Origin: Subdoligranulum variabile
GTDB lineage: Bacteria; Bacillota; Clostridia; Oscillospirales; Ruminococcaceae
NCBI GenBank assembly: GCA_004552305.1
Contig: SFOX01000003.1
Span: 124,001 to 188,000 of the forward strand
Reading direction: 5' to 3'
Length of the DNA stretch: 64,000 nt
Made by a program: the position numbers and the translations under genes. Within the stretch, counting starts at the first letter, position 1. Every line of letters starts with the position of its first letter. Shown piece after piece: positions 57,692 through 64,000 of the stretch. The notes under the pieces were generated by a model. That model saw only the letters and a program-made list of their open reading frames with translations, was not told the DNA's origin and ran no database searches.

Positions 57692-58813
57692 TTACGAAAC
57701 TTTTACGGCATCAAAATGCTGATTTAAAATTTCGGCGGCGGCGCTAATAGCACTCGATTTTGCAGCGGCGTACCAGCGCTGCGTGGTGAGGATGTCCGCG
57801 TGACCCATCAGCTCTTTGGCAACCACCGGGCTAATGCCGCACTCCACCAGCACGCCCGCGAACTCGTGCCGGAGTTGGTGCGCGGTAAAGTCCGCCTCGT
57901 AAATCTCTTTATAAAGCGGGTAGCCCTTTTTGTCCTTTTTGCCCGTTTTATATCGCTTGCCGCTGTCGTGGGCGCGCCCGATGCTGATGCAGTATTGCCG
58001 CCATGCGTTTTCGTACCGGCTTTTGGTGTAGGGCTGCGCGCCGCCAAAAATAAAATCGTCGTCCGCCAGATCGTCCAGCCGACCGGCAAGCACATCCGCC
58101 AGCGGCTGCAGGATCGGCACCGTGCGCAGGGCGCTGGCAGTCTTGGGTGGCTCCAACACCGGCGTGTTGGAGTGCCAAACCACCGCCTTTGTCACGCTGA
58201 TCTTTCCCCCTGCCAAATCGCGCTTTTGCAGCGCCATCACCTCGCCCAGGCGTAAGCCGGCATACATCATCACGGCGGGGCATAGCCCAAAGCCCTCGGG
58301 GTGGGCTTTTACGTCGGCGATTTCCTCCTCGGTGGGGGCGCGGCGCTTTTGCTGGGGCAATCCCTGGGGCAGCTTGAGCAGCGTGCAGGGGTTAGCGTCG
58401 CCGTCCATCTCGGCACACCAATACTGCCAAATGAGCGACAGTACCGACTTTTGCCCGGCGATGCTCTTGTAAGAGTATCCCTGCGCCGCCATGCGGGACA
58501 ACTCGCGGTTGATGTCGGTGCCGGTGATTTCCCGCATTCCCTGGTCGCCAAACCAGCCGATGGCGACCTCCACCTTATGGCGGTAGCCCCGGCGGGAGCC
58601 GTACTTGATTTTCGGCTCTTTATCGCGCCAAAAAGCCTCGGCAACCTCATCAAATGGGTCACCCGCCGCCCGGCGGGTGCCTGCCTCGATGATGGCTACA
58701 TCCAGCTTGGCCTGCGCCTCGCGCTTTGTTTTTCCGTAAAAATGGCGAACTCTGCCGTTGATGGTGCGGCAGAGTTCCACGTTTCCGTCCTCGCGTTTTT
58801 TTCGTTGCGGCAT
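57692..58813 (-). CDS. int: Tyrosine-type site-specific integrase
   Basis: 373 residues. The N-terminal arm-binding region (RVRHFYGKTKREAQAKLDVAI) is followed by a core-binding SAM-like domain and a catalytic domain with Arg in MYAGLRLGEVMALQKRDL, HxxR in AHQLRHEFAGVL, His in LMGHADILTTQRWY and nucleophile Tyr348. It would integrate and excise the element at the adjacent att site. The ATG at 58813 has AAGGGGG upstream; the longer frame crosses a divergent promoter. Confidence 0.94.
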   Translation of the reverse strand: MPQRKKREDGNVELCRTINGRVRHFYGKTKREAQAKLDVAIIEAGTRRAAGDPFDEVAEAFWRDKEPKIKYGSRRGYRHKVEVAIGWFGDQGMREITGTDINRELSRMAAQGYSYKSIAGQKSVLSLIWQYWCAEMDGDANPCTLLKLPQGLPQQKRRAPTEEEIADVKAHPEGFGLCPAVMMYAGLRLGEVMALQKRDLAGGKISVTKAVVWHSNTPVLEPPKTASALRTVPILQPLADVLAGRLDDLADDDFIFGGAQPYTKSRYENAWRQYCISIGRAHDSGKRYKTGKKDKKGYPLYKEIYEADFTAHQLRHEFAGVLVECGISPVVAKELMGHADILTTQRWYAAAKSSAISAAAEILNQHFDAVKVS

Positions 58814-58823
58814 AGTATCCCCC

Positions 58824-58852
58824 TTGCGATTTTCCGCCCGGGGTGCTATAAT
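58824..58852 (+). promoter_or_regulatory. Promoter of the putative prophage small RNA
   Basis: TTGCGA (58824-58829), 17-bp spacer, TATAAT (58847-58852), directed away from the integrase. Confidence 0.65.
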
Positions 58853-58858
58853 CAAATT

Positions 58859-58932
58859 GCGTCTTGATTGTGTCCACCCCGGACACGTCTTGTTCCGTTC
58901 CCGTTGGTTGCCGCCAACGGGGCTTTTTTGTT
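58859..58932 (+). ncRNA. Putative small RNA of about 75 nt
   Basis: Between the integrase and the next gene, both on the minus strand, the plus strand carries a full promoter, a hairpin GTGTCC-ACCCC-GGACAC (58870-58886) and an intrinsic terminator CCCGTTGG (58900-58907) / CCAACGGG (58914-58921) followed by GCTTTTTTG. No reading frame with a ribosome site is inside. Nothing on the plus strand upstream needs this terminator, so an independent RNA is the simplest reading. It is inference only. Confidence 0.5.
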
Positions 58933-58934
58933 TT

Positions 58935-59216
58935 TTACTTATTTTCGAGTTGCTTGGAGATGCGCGCCAGCTGATTGATGATCAGCCAGTTTTGCTGCAC
59001 CAGCGCCGATAGGTAGGTGATTTTTGCCGTGTCCTCGGGCTTGCCGCTGAGGCTGATGCCCAGCTTGAGCATACCGTTGCCTGCCAGATCGCTGGCAATG
59101 CTGCGCACGGTTTCCAGGTCACGCGGGTCCAGATCGTCGAGGTGGTAGCGCTGCATAAATTTTTCTAGTTCCTGCGCCTGCTTTTCTTCCTTGCTGGGTC
59201 CTCCGAATAATGCCAT
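58935..59216 (-). CDS. Hypothetical prophage protein, 93 aa
   Basis: Not assigned to a function. 93 residues, no membrane segment: a KEEKQAQELEKFMQRYHLDDLDPRDLETVRSIASDLAGNGMLKLG segment and a C-terminal helix TAKITYLSALVQQNWLIINQLARISKQLEN. It resembles small proteins often found beside repressors in Firmicute prophages. The AGGAGG ribosome site 6 nt before the ATG supports it. It lies downstream of the exonuclease gene and is probably expressed in the lysogenic transcript. Confidence 0.75.
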   Translation of the reverse strand: MALFGGPSKEEKQAQELEKFMQRYHLDDLDPRDLETVRSIASDLAGNGMLKLGISLSGKPEDTAKITYLSALVQQNWLIINQLARISKQLENK

Positions 59217-59258
59217 AGTGATTACCTCCTATAATTTACCGCCGCAGCCCGGCGGGCT

Positions 59259-60266
59259 TTATACGTTGGCTGCCTCTTTTTTGCTATCTGCCAAGCAAAG
59301 CAGCAGTTGGCCTGTGACGTAGGCGTCGGCGCTGGCACGGTGTGCATCGGGTGCGACGATGCCGTAATACTCGCACAGGGTATTCAGCTTGCAATCCTCC
59401 ACGTCCCAATCGCCGTCGATATCTTTCACATAGGCGTTGATGTCGCTGTCCCACTTGCGTTTAGGCGTTTTCAATATTTTTTTGGATTGCTCAAGTGTGC
59501 AGTAATAGCGGCGTTTTGTGTGCGCCATGCGGCTGCCTGCTTTAAGGATAAAGCCCAAATCAAAATCGAGATTATGCCCCACCACATTGCTGGCGCCAAC
59601 AAAGCGATCAAATGCGGGCAGCACCTCGCGGATCGTCGGGCAGCCGGAAACCATATCGTCGGTAATATGATTGATTGCGGTGACTTCCTTCGGAATGGGG
59701 CGGCCGGGGTTTACAAGCGTTTCAAAAATTTCTACGGGCTTACCGCCGACAAAGCGCACCGCGCCCAACTCCAAAATTTTGTCCTTGCCCTTGTGCAAGC
59801 CGGTTGTTTCGGTGTCGATCACCACAAATTCGTCGAGGTTTGTGCGCGCCGTGAGGGTGCTGTGCTTGCACTCCAGCGGCTCGCTGCCGTCATCCGGCAC
59901 GGCGGGCAGCAGCTCCACCGCCGCGCGCGGAACAGCGGCAAACTCAGCCGCTGCTTGCTTTTCCTGCGCAATGCGCCGTTCGGCAAGCGCCCGCAGCGGG
60001 GCGACGGGTTGAGCCGGCACTGCGGCGGCGGAAGGCTGGGTCGGCACTGCGGCGGAGGGCTGTTCTTCCGGCGGCATGGCCAGATACTGCTTGCGCATCT
60101 TTAGCCCGTAGTACAGCAAGCCCGCGCCCAGCAACAGACTGATAACGCCGGCGGCTGTATTACTCGCCAGCATGGATAATCCGTCGATAAGAAATACCAC
60201 GCCGAAAATGATGCCTAAAATTGCGCGCGTTTTGCACTTTTTTGCGGTAAGCTGCTTTTTTGCCAT
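59259..60266 (-). CDS. Membrane-anchored DEDDh 3'-5' exonuclease
   Basis: 335 residues. Two hydrophobic helices (about 13-34 and 38-56) are followed by a Pro/Ala-rich linker and a DEDDh domain from about 145: D151 and E153 in VVIDTETTG, D234 in HNLDFDLGF, H309 and D314 in DAHRASADAY. The nuclease resembles the epsilon proofreading/PolC exonuclease family. A membrane anchor is unusual for it. It is downstream of the S24 repressor (33 bp), so it is likely made in the lysogen. AGGAGG precedes the ATG at 60266; the longer frame enters the repressor gene. Confidence 0.85.
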   Translation of the reverse strand: MAKKQLTAKKCKTRAILGIIFGVVFLIDGLSMLASNTAAGVISLLLGAGLLYYGLKMRKQYLAMPPEEQPSAAVPTQPSAAAVPAQPVAPLRALAERRIAQEKQAAAEFAAVPRAAVELLPAVPDDGSEPLECKHSTLTARTNLDEFVVIDTETTGLHKGKDKILELGAVRFVGGKPVEIFETLVNPGRPIPKEVTAINHITDDMVSGCPTIREVLPAFDRFVGASNVVGHNLDFDLGFILKAGSRMAHTKRRYYCTLEQSKKILKTPKRKWDSDINAYVKDIDGDWDVEDCKLNTLCEYYGIVAPDAHRASADAYVTGQLLLCLADSKKEAANV

Positions 60267-60298
60267 GGTGTTCCTCCTATTTTTCGCCGTAGCGGGGT

Positions 60299-60937
60299 TT
60301 ACAGTCTGCGGCATAGCCCAACGGCTTTGCCCTCGATGTGGATATCCTCGGCTTCCTGCCCGCTGTACACCAGCGGCGGGAAAGTCGGATTTTCGGCTTG
60401 TAAAATGATGGTGTTTCCGTTGCAATACACCCGCTTCAGCGTTGCCTCATCGCCGATGCGCACGGCGGCGATCTCGCCGTTTTCCACCTGCGGCTGCGTG
60501 CGGATGGCTACCACGTCGCCGTCCTTGATTTTAGGCTCCATGCTGTCGCCGCGGCACAGCAGGGTAAAATCTGCGTGCCATTCCTCCGGCGTGGCGTCGT
60601 AGTCCTCGATGTTTTCTTCCGCCAAAATCGGCTCGCCGCAGGCAATGCGCCCGACGCGGGGAACCTTGCGCATTTTCGGCAGCGGCTGGAACCCGGCGGG
60701 GATGGGGGAAGTGGCAACAGGGTTCTTCCGTTCTACGGTTGAGCGCCCCATGAGATAATCCATGTCAACGTTGAAAATGTCTGCTATAGCTTCAAGCGTT
60801 TCAAAATCTGGTTCGCGGCTGCCAGTTTCATACATGCCGATTGTACTACGGGATACTTTAAGCAAGGCAGCAAGTTGTTCTTGCGTTATGCCTCTCTCGA
60901 TGCGGAGGAGTTTTATAATTTCTGAAAATTTAGCCAT
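60299..60937 (-). CDS. Prophage repressor, XRE HTH plus S24 peptidase
   Basis: 212 residues. An N-terminal HTH (ITQEQLAALLKVSRSTIGMYETGSREPD, about 18-45) and a LexA/CI-like C-terminal domain with a C100-G101 cleavage site (RIACGEP), nucleophile S132 in RGDSMEPKIKDGD and general base K168 in TLKRVY. It represses the lytic promoter and is expected to cleave itself when RecA is activated. It is divergent from the Cro-like gene, with three operators between them. The ATG at 60937 follows GAGAGG; an upstream extension would overlap an operator. Confidence 0.95.
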   Translation of the reverse strand: MAKFSEIIKLLRIERGITQEQLAALLKVSRSTIGMYETGSREPDFETLEAIADIFNVDMDYLMGRSTVERKNPVATSPIPAGFQPLPKMRKVPRVGRIACGEPILAEENIEDYDATPEEWHADFTLLCRGDSMEPKIKDGDVVAIRTQPQVENGEIAAVRIGDEATLKRVYCNGNTIILQAENPTFPPLVYSGQEAEDIHIEGKAVGLCRRL

Positions 60938-60965
60938 ACGATGCCAATCCTCTCTGTGTGCTAAT

Positions 60966-60996
60966 CTTATAGTATCACAAATCGTGAGAAAGTCAA
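60966..60996 (-). promoter_or_regulatory. Repressor promoter
   Basis: Minus-strand TTGACT (60991-60996) and TATAAG (60966-60971), 19-bp spacer; the operator at 60975-60987 fills the spacer. Confidence 0.55.
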
Positions 60997-61069
60997 CCAC
61001 AAAATGTCACAAAATGTGTTGACAAATGACACGGGCGTGGTATACTGTATATGTAGTCACGAATTGTGA
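60975..61069. promoter_or_regulatory. Operators O1-O3 of the lysogeny switch
   Basis: 13-bp dyads with consensus TCACRAAWYGTGA: TCACAAATCGTGA (60975-60987), TCACAAAATGTGT (61007-61019) and TCACGAATTGTGA (61057-61069). They lie between the divergent repressor and Cro-like genes and overlap both promoters. Confidence 0.88.
61019..61046 (+). promoter_or_regulatory. Early rightward promoter
   Basis: TTGACA (61019-61024), 16-bp spacer, extended -10 TGG-TATACT (61041-61046). O2 abuts the -35 and O3 covers the start region. Confidence 0.78.
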
Positions 61070-61092
61070 CGAGTGAAAGCGAGGTGATTCTG

Positions 61093-61290
61093 ATGGATTC
61101 GGAGAAAATTGCGCAAACATTAGTTAAACTGCGGGGCGCTCGTCCGCGCGCTGAGGTTGCAATAGCGCTGGGTATAAGCGTTTCTGCACTGGGTATGTAC
61201 GAGACTGGCGCTAGAATCCCCCGCGATGAAACAAAGCGTAAAATCGCGCAGTATTACGAGAAAACCGTGGAGGAAATTTTTTATACCTAA
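61093..61290 (+). CDS. Cro-like XRE regulator
   Basis: 65 residues, essentially one HTH: EVAIALGISVSALGMYETGARIPRDETKRKIAQYYEKTVEEIFYT, the SALGMYETG recognition helix being close to SRSTIGMYETG of the repressor, so both probably read the same operators. It is the first gene of the rightward early transcript. The ATG at 61093 has GAGGTGA 5 nt upstream; an in-frame GTG at 61066 lies within O3. Confidence 0.88.
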   Translation: MDSEKIAQTLVKLRGARPRAEVAIALGISVSALGMYETGARIPRDETKRKIAQYYEKTVEEIFYT

Positions 61291-61294
61291 AATG

Positions 61295-61307
61295 TCACGA
61301 TAAGTGA
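61295..61307. promoter_or_regulatory. Operator O4
   Basis: TCACGATAAGTGA, a fourth copy of the operator dyad just past the cro-like stop. No clear promoter is adjacent. Confidence 0.7.
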
Positions 61308-61349
61308 CAAGCGATGCGTCCACTCTGGACACAAAAAGGGGGGCATAAG

Positions 61350-61481
61350 ATGCACCAGCAGGACGAAAACAAGCGCCGCGAGCGCCGCATTGAGCTGGCG
61401 AACAACCTGACGCTGGTGGCGGTAGCGATTACCGCCATCGTCAATACGGTGGGGCTTATCGTAAAAATTAAAGGGGGGTAA
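61350..61481 (+). CDS. Small single-pass membrane protein, 43 aa
   Basis: 43 residues: a charged N terminus (HQQDENKRRERRIE) and one hydrophobic helix (LTLVAVAITAIVNTVGLIV), ending KIKGG. AGGGGGG lies 6 nt before the ATG. It sits between the Cro-like and excisionase-like genes in the early operon. Small membrane proteins in this position may modulate host or superinfecting phage, but no family is recognised. Confidence 0.6.
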   Translation: MHQQDENKRRERRIELANNLTLVAVAITAIVNTVGLIVKIKGG

Positions 61482-61484
61482 ATT

Positions 61485-61700
61485 ATGGCACGCGAAAAAG
61501 AGGGATACCGCGACGCGCTGGAGCGCATCCGCGCTGAGGCGGCGGGCGAGCTGGTAACGGTGCCGGAGGCCGCGCACATCGTGTACGGCTCCACACCCAA
61601 CGCCGCGCGCAAGGTCTGCAACAACTTTACCGGGTGGATCGGCACGGGGCGCAACAAGCACATCCCCGCCACGGCGCTGGCAAGGCAAATCTGCGGGTGA
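61485..61700 (+). CDS. Excisionase-like HTH protein
   Basis: 71 residues. LVTVPEAAHIVYGSTPNAARKVCNNFTGWIGTGRNKHIPATALARQI has the layout of MerR-like excisionase HTHs (helix, turn, recognition helix, then a basic wing ending IPATALA). It could be the Xis partner of the integrase, though it lies 3 kb away, or another early regulator. It starts 3 bp after the previous gene. Confidence 0.65.
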   Translation: MAREKEGYRDALERIRAEAAGELVTVPEAAHIVYGSTPNAARKVCNNFTGWIGTGRNKHIPATALARQICG

Positions 61701-61704
61701 CGCC

Positions 61705-62412
61705 GTGGACCAGAAACAATTTGCCGGCAACCTGCGCAAAGCCATGCAGCGCCGGGGCGTGGACGCCCCCGCATTGTCGGAGCGCAGCGGCGTGAGTGTC
61801 AGCCAAATTTACAACTATCTGACCGGCGGGCGTATGCCGCGGCTGGACACCGCCCTGCGCCTTGCCTCGGCGCTGGGCTGCCGGCTGGATGAGCTTTGCG
61901 GCCGCCCTGCGTCGGTGCGCATCAACACCAAGGCGCTCGCCAACTATCTGGGCTTGAGCGAGCACTCGGTGCAGGTGCTGCACGCGCGCGCGTTCGGCGC
62001 CCGGATGTTTGGCGACCCGCTTTTAGAGAGCGTGGAGCGCACCCTGTCGGGCGTGTCCACTGCGGACACATCCCGCTGGACGGCTGCCGAACTCTCCGAG
62101 ATACGCGCCGATCTGGCGCGCACCGGCAGCCCGCGCCGCGCCGCCGAGCTGCACGCCTGCAGCGTCTACACGATCCTGCAGCTGGTCAGCGCGCACGGCT
62201 GGGAGGATCTGCTCAAGGCGAGCAAGCCCAAAAAAAAGAACAATCCGCCTCGCCCCAAAGGCGCGCGCCACTGGACGGCGGCAGAGGTTGCCACACTGCG
62301 CAAAATGTACGCCGAGGGACGCAGCAATGCCGAGATTGCCGACGCGCTGGGGCGCACCGATGTTGCCGTTGCCAACAAAAAGAACAAATTAGCCTCAAGG
62401 GGGAAATTATGA
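61705..62412 (+). CDS. Phage protein with N-terminal XRE HTH and C-terminal Myb/GcrA-like HTH
   Basis: 235 residues. Residues 4-55 form an XRE HTH (APALSERSGVSVSQIYNYLTGGRMPRLDTALRLASAL). The middle (about 70-165) contains further helix-turn-helix-like stretches (LANYLGLSEHSVQVLHARAFG; SPRRAAELHACSVYTILQLV). After a basic linker (KASKPKKKNNPPRPKG), residues about 187-230 (RHWTAAEVATLRKMYAEGRSNAEIADALGRTDVAVANKKNKL) are SANT/Myb-like. No catalytic motif is seen. It starts at a GTG with a weak ribosome site and overlaps the next gene by 4 bp. Confidence 0.75.
   Translation: MDQKQFAGNLRKAMQRRGVDAPALSERSGVSVSQIYNYLTGGRMPRLDTALRLASALGCRLDELCGRPASVRINTKALANYLGLSEHSVQVLHARAFGARMFGDPLLESVERTLSGVSTADTSRWTAAELSEIRADLARTGSPRRAAELHACSVYTILQLVSAHGWEDLLKASKPKKKNNPPRPKGARHWTAAEVATLRKMYAEGRSNAEIADALGRTDVAVANKKNKLASRGKL
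62053..62069. repeat. GTGTCC-N5-GGACAC dyad
   Basis: GTGTCC-ACTGC-GGACAC. The same dyad occurs at 58870-58886 and, with one change (GCGTCC), at 61316-61332; see findings. Confidence 0.6.
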
Positions 62413-62684
62413 GCATCACAAAAAATCTGCCCGCCTGGTGCTACTGCACCAGCCCGCGCACGGGGGACGTTGTCATCGTCACCCGCGGCGAAAAAACCAT
62501 GTACCAAACCAAGTCAGAGGTGGTAGTCGCCACCGCCAACCGCCAGCTGGGCGTGGAGCCCCGGCAAGCCGGTGCTATGCTGGGCGGGGCGTTGTTCGGC
62601 TGGGACAGCCCCGCCGCCGACCCCGACAATTACGATTTACAGGGCAGCTACTGCGGCCCTGTGATTAAGGAGGATTACATATGA
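62409..62684 (+). CDS. Hypothetical phage protein, 91 aa
   Basis: Not assigned. 91 residues; PAWCYCTSPRTGDVVIVTRGEKTMYQTKSEVVV at the N terminus and DNYDLQGSYCGPVIKEDYI at the C terminus. No membrane helix or DNA-binding motif. Supported by 4-bp overlaps with both neighbours (ATGA at each junction), which shows it belongs to the early operon. Confidence 0.75.
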   Translation: MSITKNLPAWCYCTSPRTGDVVIVTRGEKTMYQTKSEVVVATANRQLGVEPRQAGAMLGGALFGWDSPAADPDNYDLQGSYCGPVIKEDYI

Positions 62685-63220
62685 GCGATTTTAAAAAAGA
62701 GCGCCCGACCCCACAGACCCCGCAGACCCCGGCGGGCGCAAACGTCGTCAGCGTGCTGGACGTGGACGCCGACGGCGCAACCGTTAAGCTGTGGCCTGCC
62801 GCCTATGCCGTGCGCCAAGCGCTGGAGACAATGGGGACGTACAGCACCCGCCACTATGTATGCGGGCGCGCACTGTACTGCGCCGTCGCCTTTGGCGATG
62901 TCACCCGCGATGCGCCCTGCCCCGAAAGCTACCGCGTACGCAAAGATGCTAACCTCAACGAGGCGGACGGCAGCCTGATTGCCGCCGCAGCGGAGTGGGG
63001 CGTGGGTACGCGGGTATTTGCCCTGCCGCCGATACGCATCAGCAAAGAGCGCGTACAGATCAACCCCGTGGCGGGGCGGGACGGCAAGACGATCCACCAC
63101 TATGTGCTGGCGGACCGCCTGAGCGTGGCGGACATTAAGCTGGACGACAAGGGCTGCATCGCCGAGGTGCAGCTGCGCAAGGCAAGCGACGGCGGGGTGA
63201 TCGTATGGCAGGCAAACTGA
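62681..63220 (+). CDS. Phage early protein, possibly Rad52/Sak-like
   Basis: 179 residues. DANLNEADGSLIAAAAEWGVGTRVFALPPI resembles the D-x-S-L-R-R-A-A-x-x-W-G-I-G-R-Y-L-Y-x-L-P stretch of Rad52/Sak-type single-strand annealing proteins, but the preceding part is not clearly that fold. It lies just before NinB and an HNH gene, which are recombination genes, so an annealing role is plausible but unproven. It overlaps the next gene by 16 bp. Confidence 0.6.
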   Translation: MSDFKKERPTPQTPQTPAGANVVSVLDVDADGATVKLWPAAYAVRQALETMGTYSTRHYVCGRALYCAVAFGDVTRDAPCPESYRVRKDANLNEADGSLIAAAAEWGVGTRVFALPPIRISKERVQINPVAGRDGKTIHHYVLADRLSVADIKLDDKGCIAEVQLRKASDGGVIVWQAN

Positions 63221-63777
63221 TTGCCCACTTGGCGGCGTGGTACCTACCCACCGGGCGACCCGATGCCTCAGGCATGGAGGGGCTGACGGTGGACGGCGGC
63301 TACCTGCTGGAGGCACAGCGGATGCACGCCGAGCTTGAGCACCGCGCCCGCGGGCAGCCCCTGGCGGTGGAGATTGACATCCGCCCCGCGCGCAGCCGGC
63401 GCACCTTGGAGCAAAACCGCCTGATGTGGGCGCTGCTGGCAAAGCTGGCGCAAGCCCAAAATGGCGGAAGCCCCGGCGGGGTGACTGCCGAGCAGTGCTA
63501 CCTGGATCTGCTTCAGGACTTTGGCGCGGAGGTGGAGACCTGGCGTGTACCGCTGCGCGCCCTGCCGACCTTGCGCAACGCCTACCGCGTGGTGCAGGTG
63601 GTGGAGGTGCTGGACGGCGGCGAGTGCATTGCCCGCCTTGGTTTAGGCAGCAGCAGCTTTACGCCCGCCGAAATGCACGATTTTATCGAGCGCATTTTTG
63701 ATGCGCTGAGCGCGGCGGGCGTGGACGATGCCGAAACCACCCAGCAATACAGGGACTGGAGGCGCGCCGATGGATAG
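63205..63777 (+). CDS. NinB-like phage recombination protein
   Basis: 190 residues. The NinB signature RSRRTLEQNRLMWALLAKLAQ is at about 60-80, followed by a helical middle and the FTPAEMHDFIERIFDALSAAGV segment typical of the family C-terminal half. Lambda NinB (Orf) binds single-stranded DNA and SSB and assists RecA or annealing proteins. The N-terminal 50 residues are extra. It overlaps the HNH gene by 8 bp. Confidence 0.82.
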   Translation: MAGKLIAHLAAWYLPTGRPDASGMEGLTVDGGYLLEAQRMHAELEHRARGQPLAVEIDIRPARSRRTLEQNRLMWALLAKLAQAQNGGSPGGVTAEQCYLDLLQDFGAEVETWRVPLRALPTLRNAYRVVQVVEVLDGGECIARLGLGSSSFTPAEMHDFIERIFDALSAAGVDDAETTQQYRDWRRADG

Positions 63778-64000
63778 CATTTTACAGGATCGCCGCGAGT
63801 GCTACCTGTGCCGCCGTTTTTACAATTTGCACACCGTGCGCGGGCTGGAGGAGCACCACATCATGTATGGACGCGGGCGGCGCGAATTGAGCGAGCTGTA
63901 CGGGCTTAAGGTTTGGCTGTGCCGCCGCCACCACAACGCCCCGCCGCTGGGGGTGCATTTTAACCCCGACACCCGGCGGGACTTGGAGGAGGAGGCGCGC
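63770..64000 (+). CDS. HNH-like phage protein, partial (runs off the window)
   Basis: The first 77 residues only. CYLCRRF and LCRRHHN supply a CxxC/CxxHH zinc pair, and LEEHHIMYG supplies the HH of an HNH fold; the layout matches small HNH proteins that follow ninB in many Firmicute phages (NinG-like or endonuclease). The ATG at 63770 overlaps the NinB stop. The C-terminal part is outside the window. Confidence 0.7.
   Translation, partial: MDSILQDRRECYLCRRFYNLHTVRGLEEHHIMYGRGRRELSELYGLKVWLCRRHHNAPPLGVHFNPDTRRDLEEEAR

Overview
The window reads as a chromosomal segment of a GC-rich anaerobic gut-type Firmicute, most likely Oscillospiraceae (Faecalibacterium, Gemmiger or Subdoligranulum-like). 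This is inferred from SUF genes in the order sufCBDSU, a second minimal SufBC pair, the NifU-like plus GGGtGRT pair, a PHP-type histidinol phosphatase, AGGAGG-type ribosome sites and sigma-A promoters with 17-bp spacers. No rRNA gene or complete tRNA is present, so the genus is not proven.

Left part (1-36.7 kb): the 5' part of asnB; the SUF operon sufC-sufB-sufD-sufS-sufU (1.0-5.9 kb); a DEAD-box helicase; a ricin-type lectin protein; a PadR/DUF2812 pair with an obvious operator; a DJ-1 protein; a PTS EIIC-like permease; murC; a second, minimal SufC/SufB-like pair (13.9-15.5 kb); an AI-2E family permease; a DUF523 protein; and the oxidative citrate branch (aconitase-family hydratase and isocitrate dehydrogenase on the minus strand, citrate synthase on the plus strand). 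Then come glyS, hisS, an MFS permease, a strongly expressed-looking NifU-like scaffold/GGGtGRT pair, tcdA, a TtcA-like sulfurtransferase, an LCP-like protein, an amino-acid ABC importer behind an attenuator-like leader, and cstA.

Middle (37-56.7 kb): fba; two cell-wall proteins (a six-module peptidoglycan-binding SpoIID-like protein and an M15 peptidase); rlmB; a 1117-residue P-type-ATPase-like membrane protein that lacks the catalytic DKTG; an ArsP_2-type exporter; an aldose epimerase; and a histidine operon hisZG(fused)-hisD-RAYT-hisC-hisH-hisA-hisF-hisIE-hisK. The transposase in this operon is intact and overlaps hisD and hisC by 4 bp each. No hisB is present in the window.

Right part (57.6-64 kb): the left end of a prophage or integrative element. 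It begins at a tRNA 3'-end remnant, followed by a tyrosine integrase, a probable small RNA, a membrane-anchored DEDDh exonuclease, an S24 repressor and Cro-like gene around four 13-bp operators, and an early operon with NinB and HNH genes that runs off the window.

Two dispersed repeat families run through the chromosome part. One is a REP/BIME family (GTAG plus a GC-rich palindrome, paired with an inverted copy ending CTAC) lying mainly between convergent genes; a pair of the same palindromes lies inside the transposase reading frame. The other is a 172-bp MITE-like element with 18-bp terminal inverted repeats; a truncated copy sits in the 5' leader of icd-acn. Together they suggest an active or recently active REP/RAYT system.
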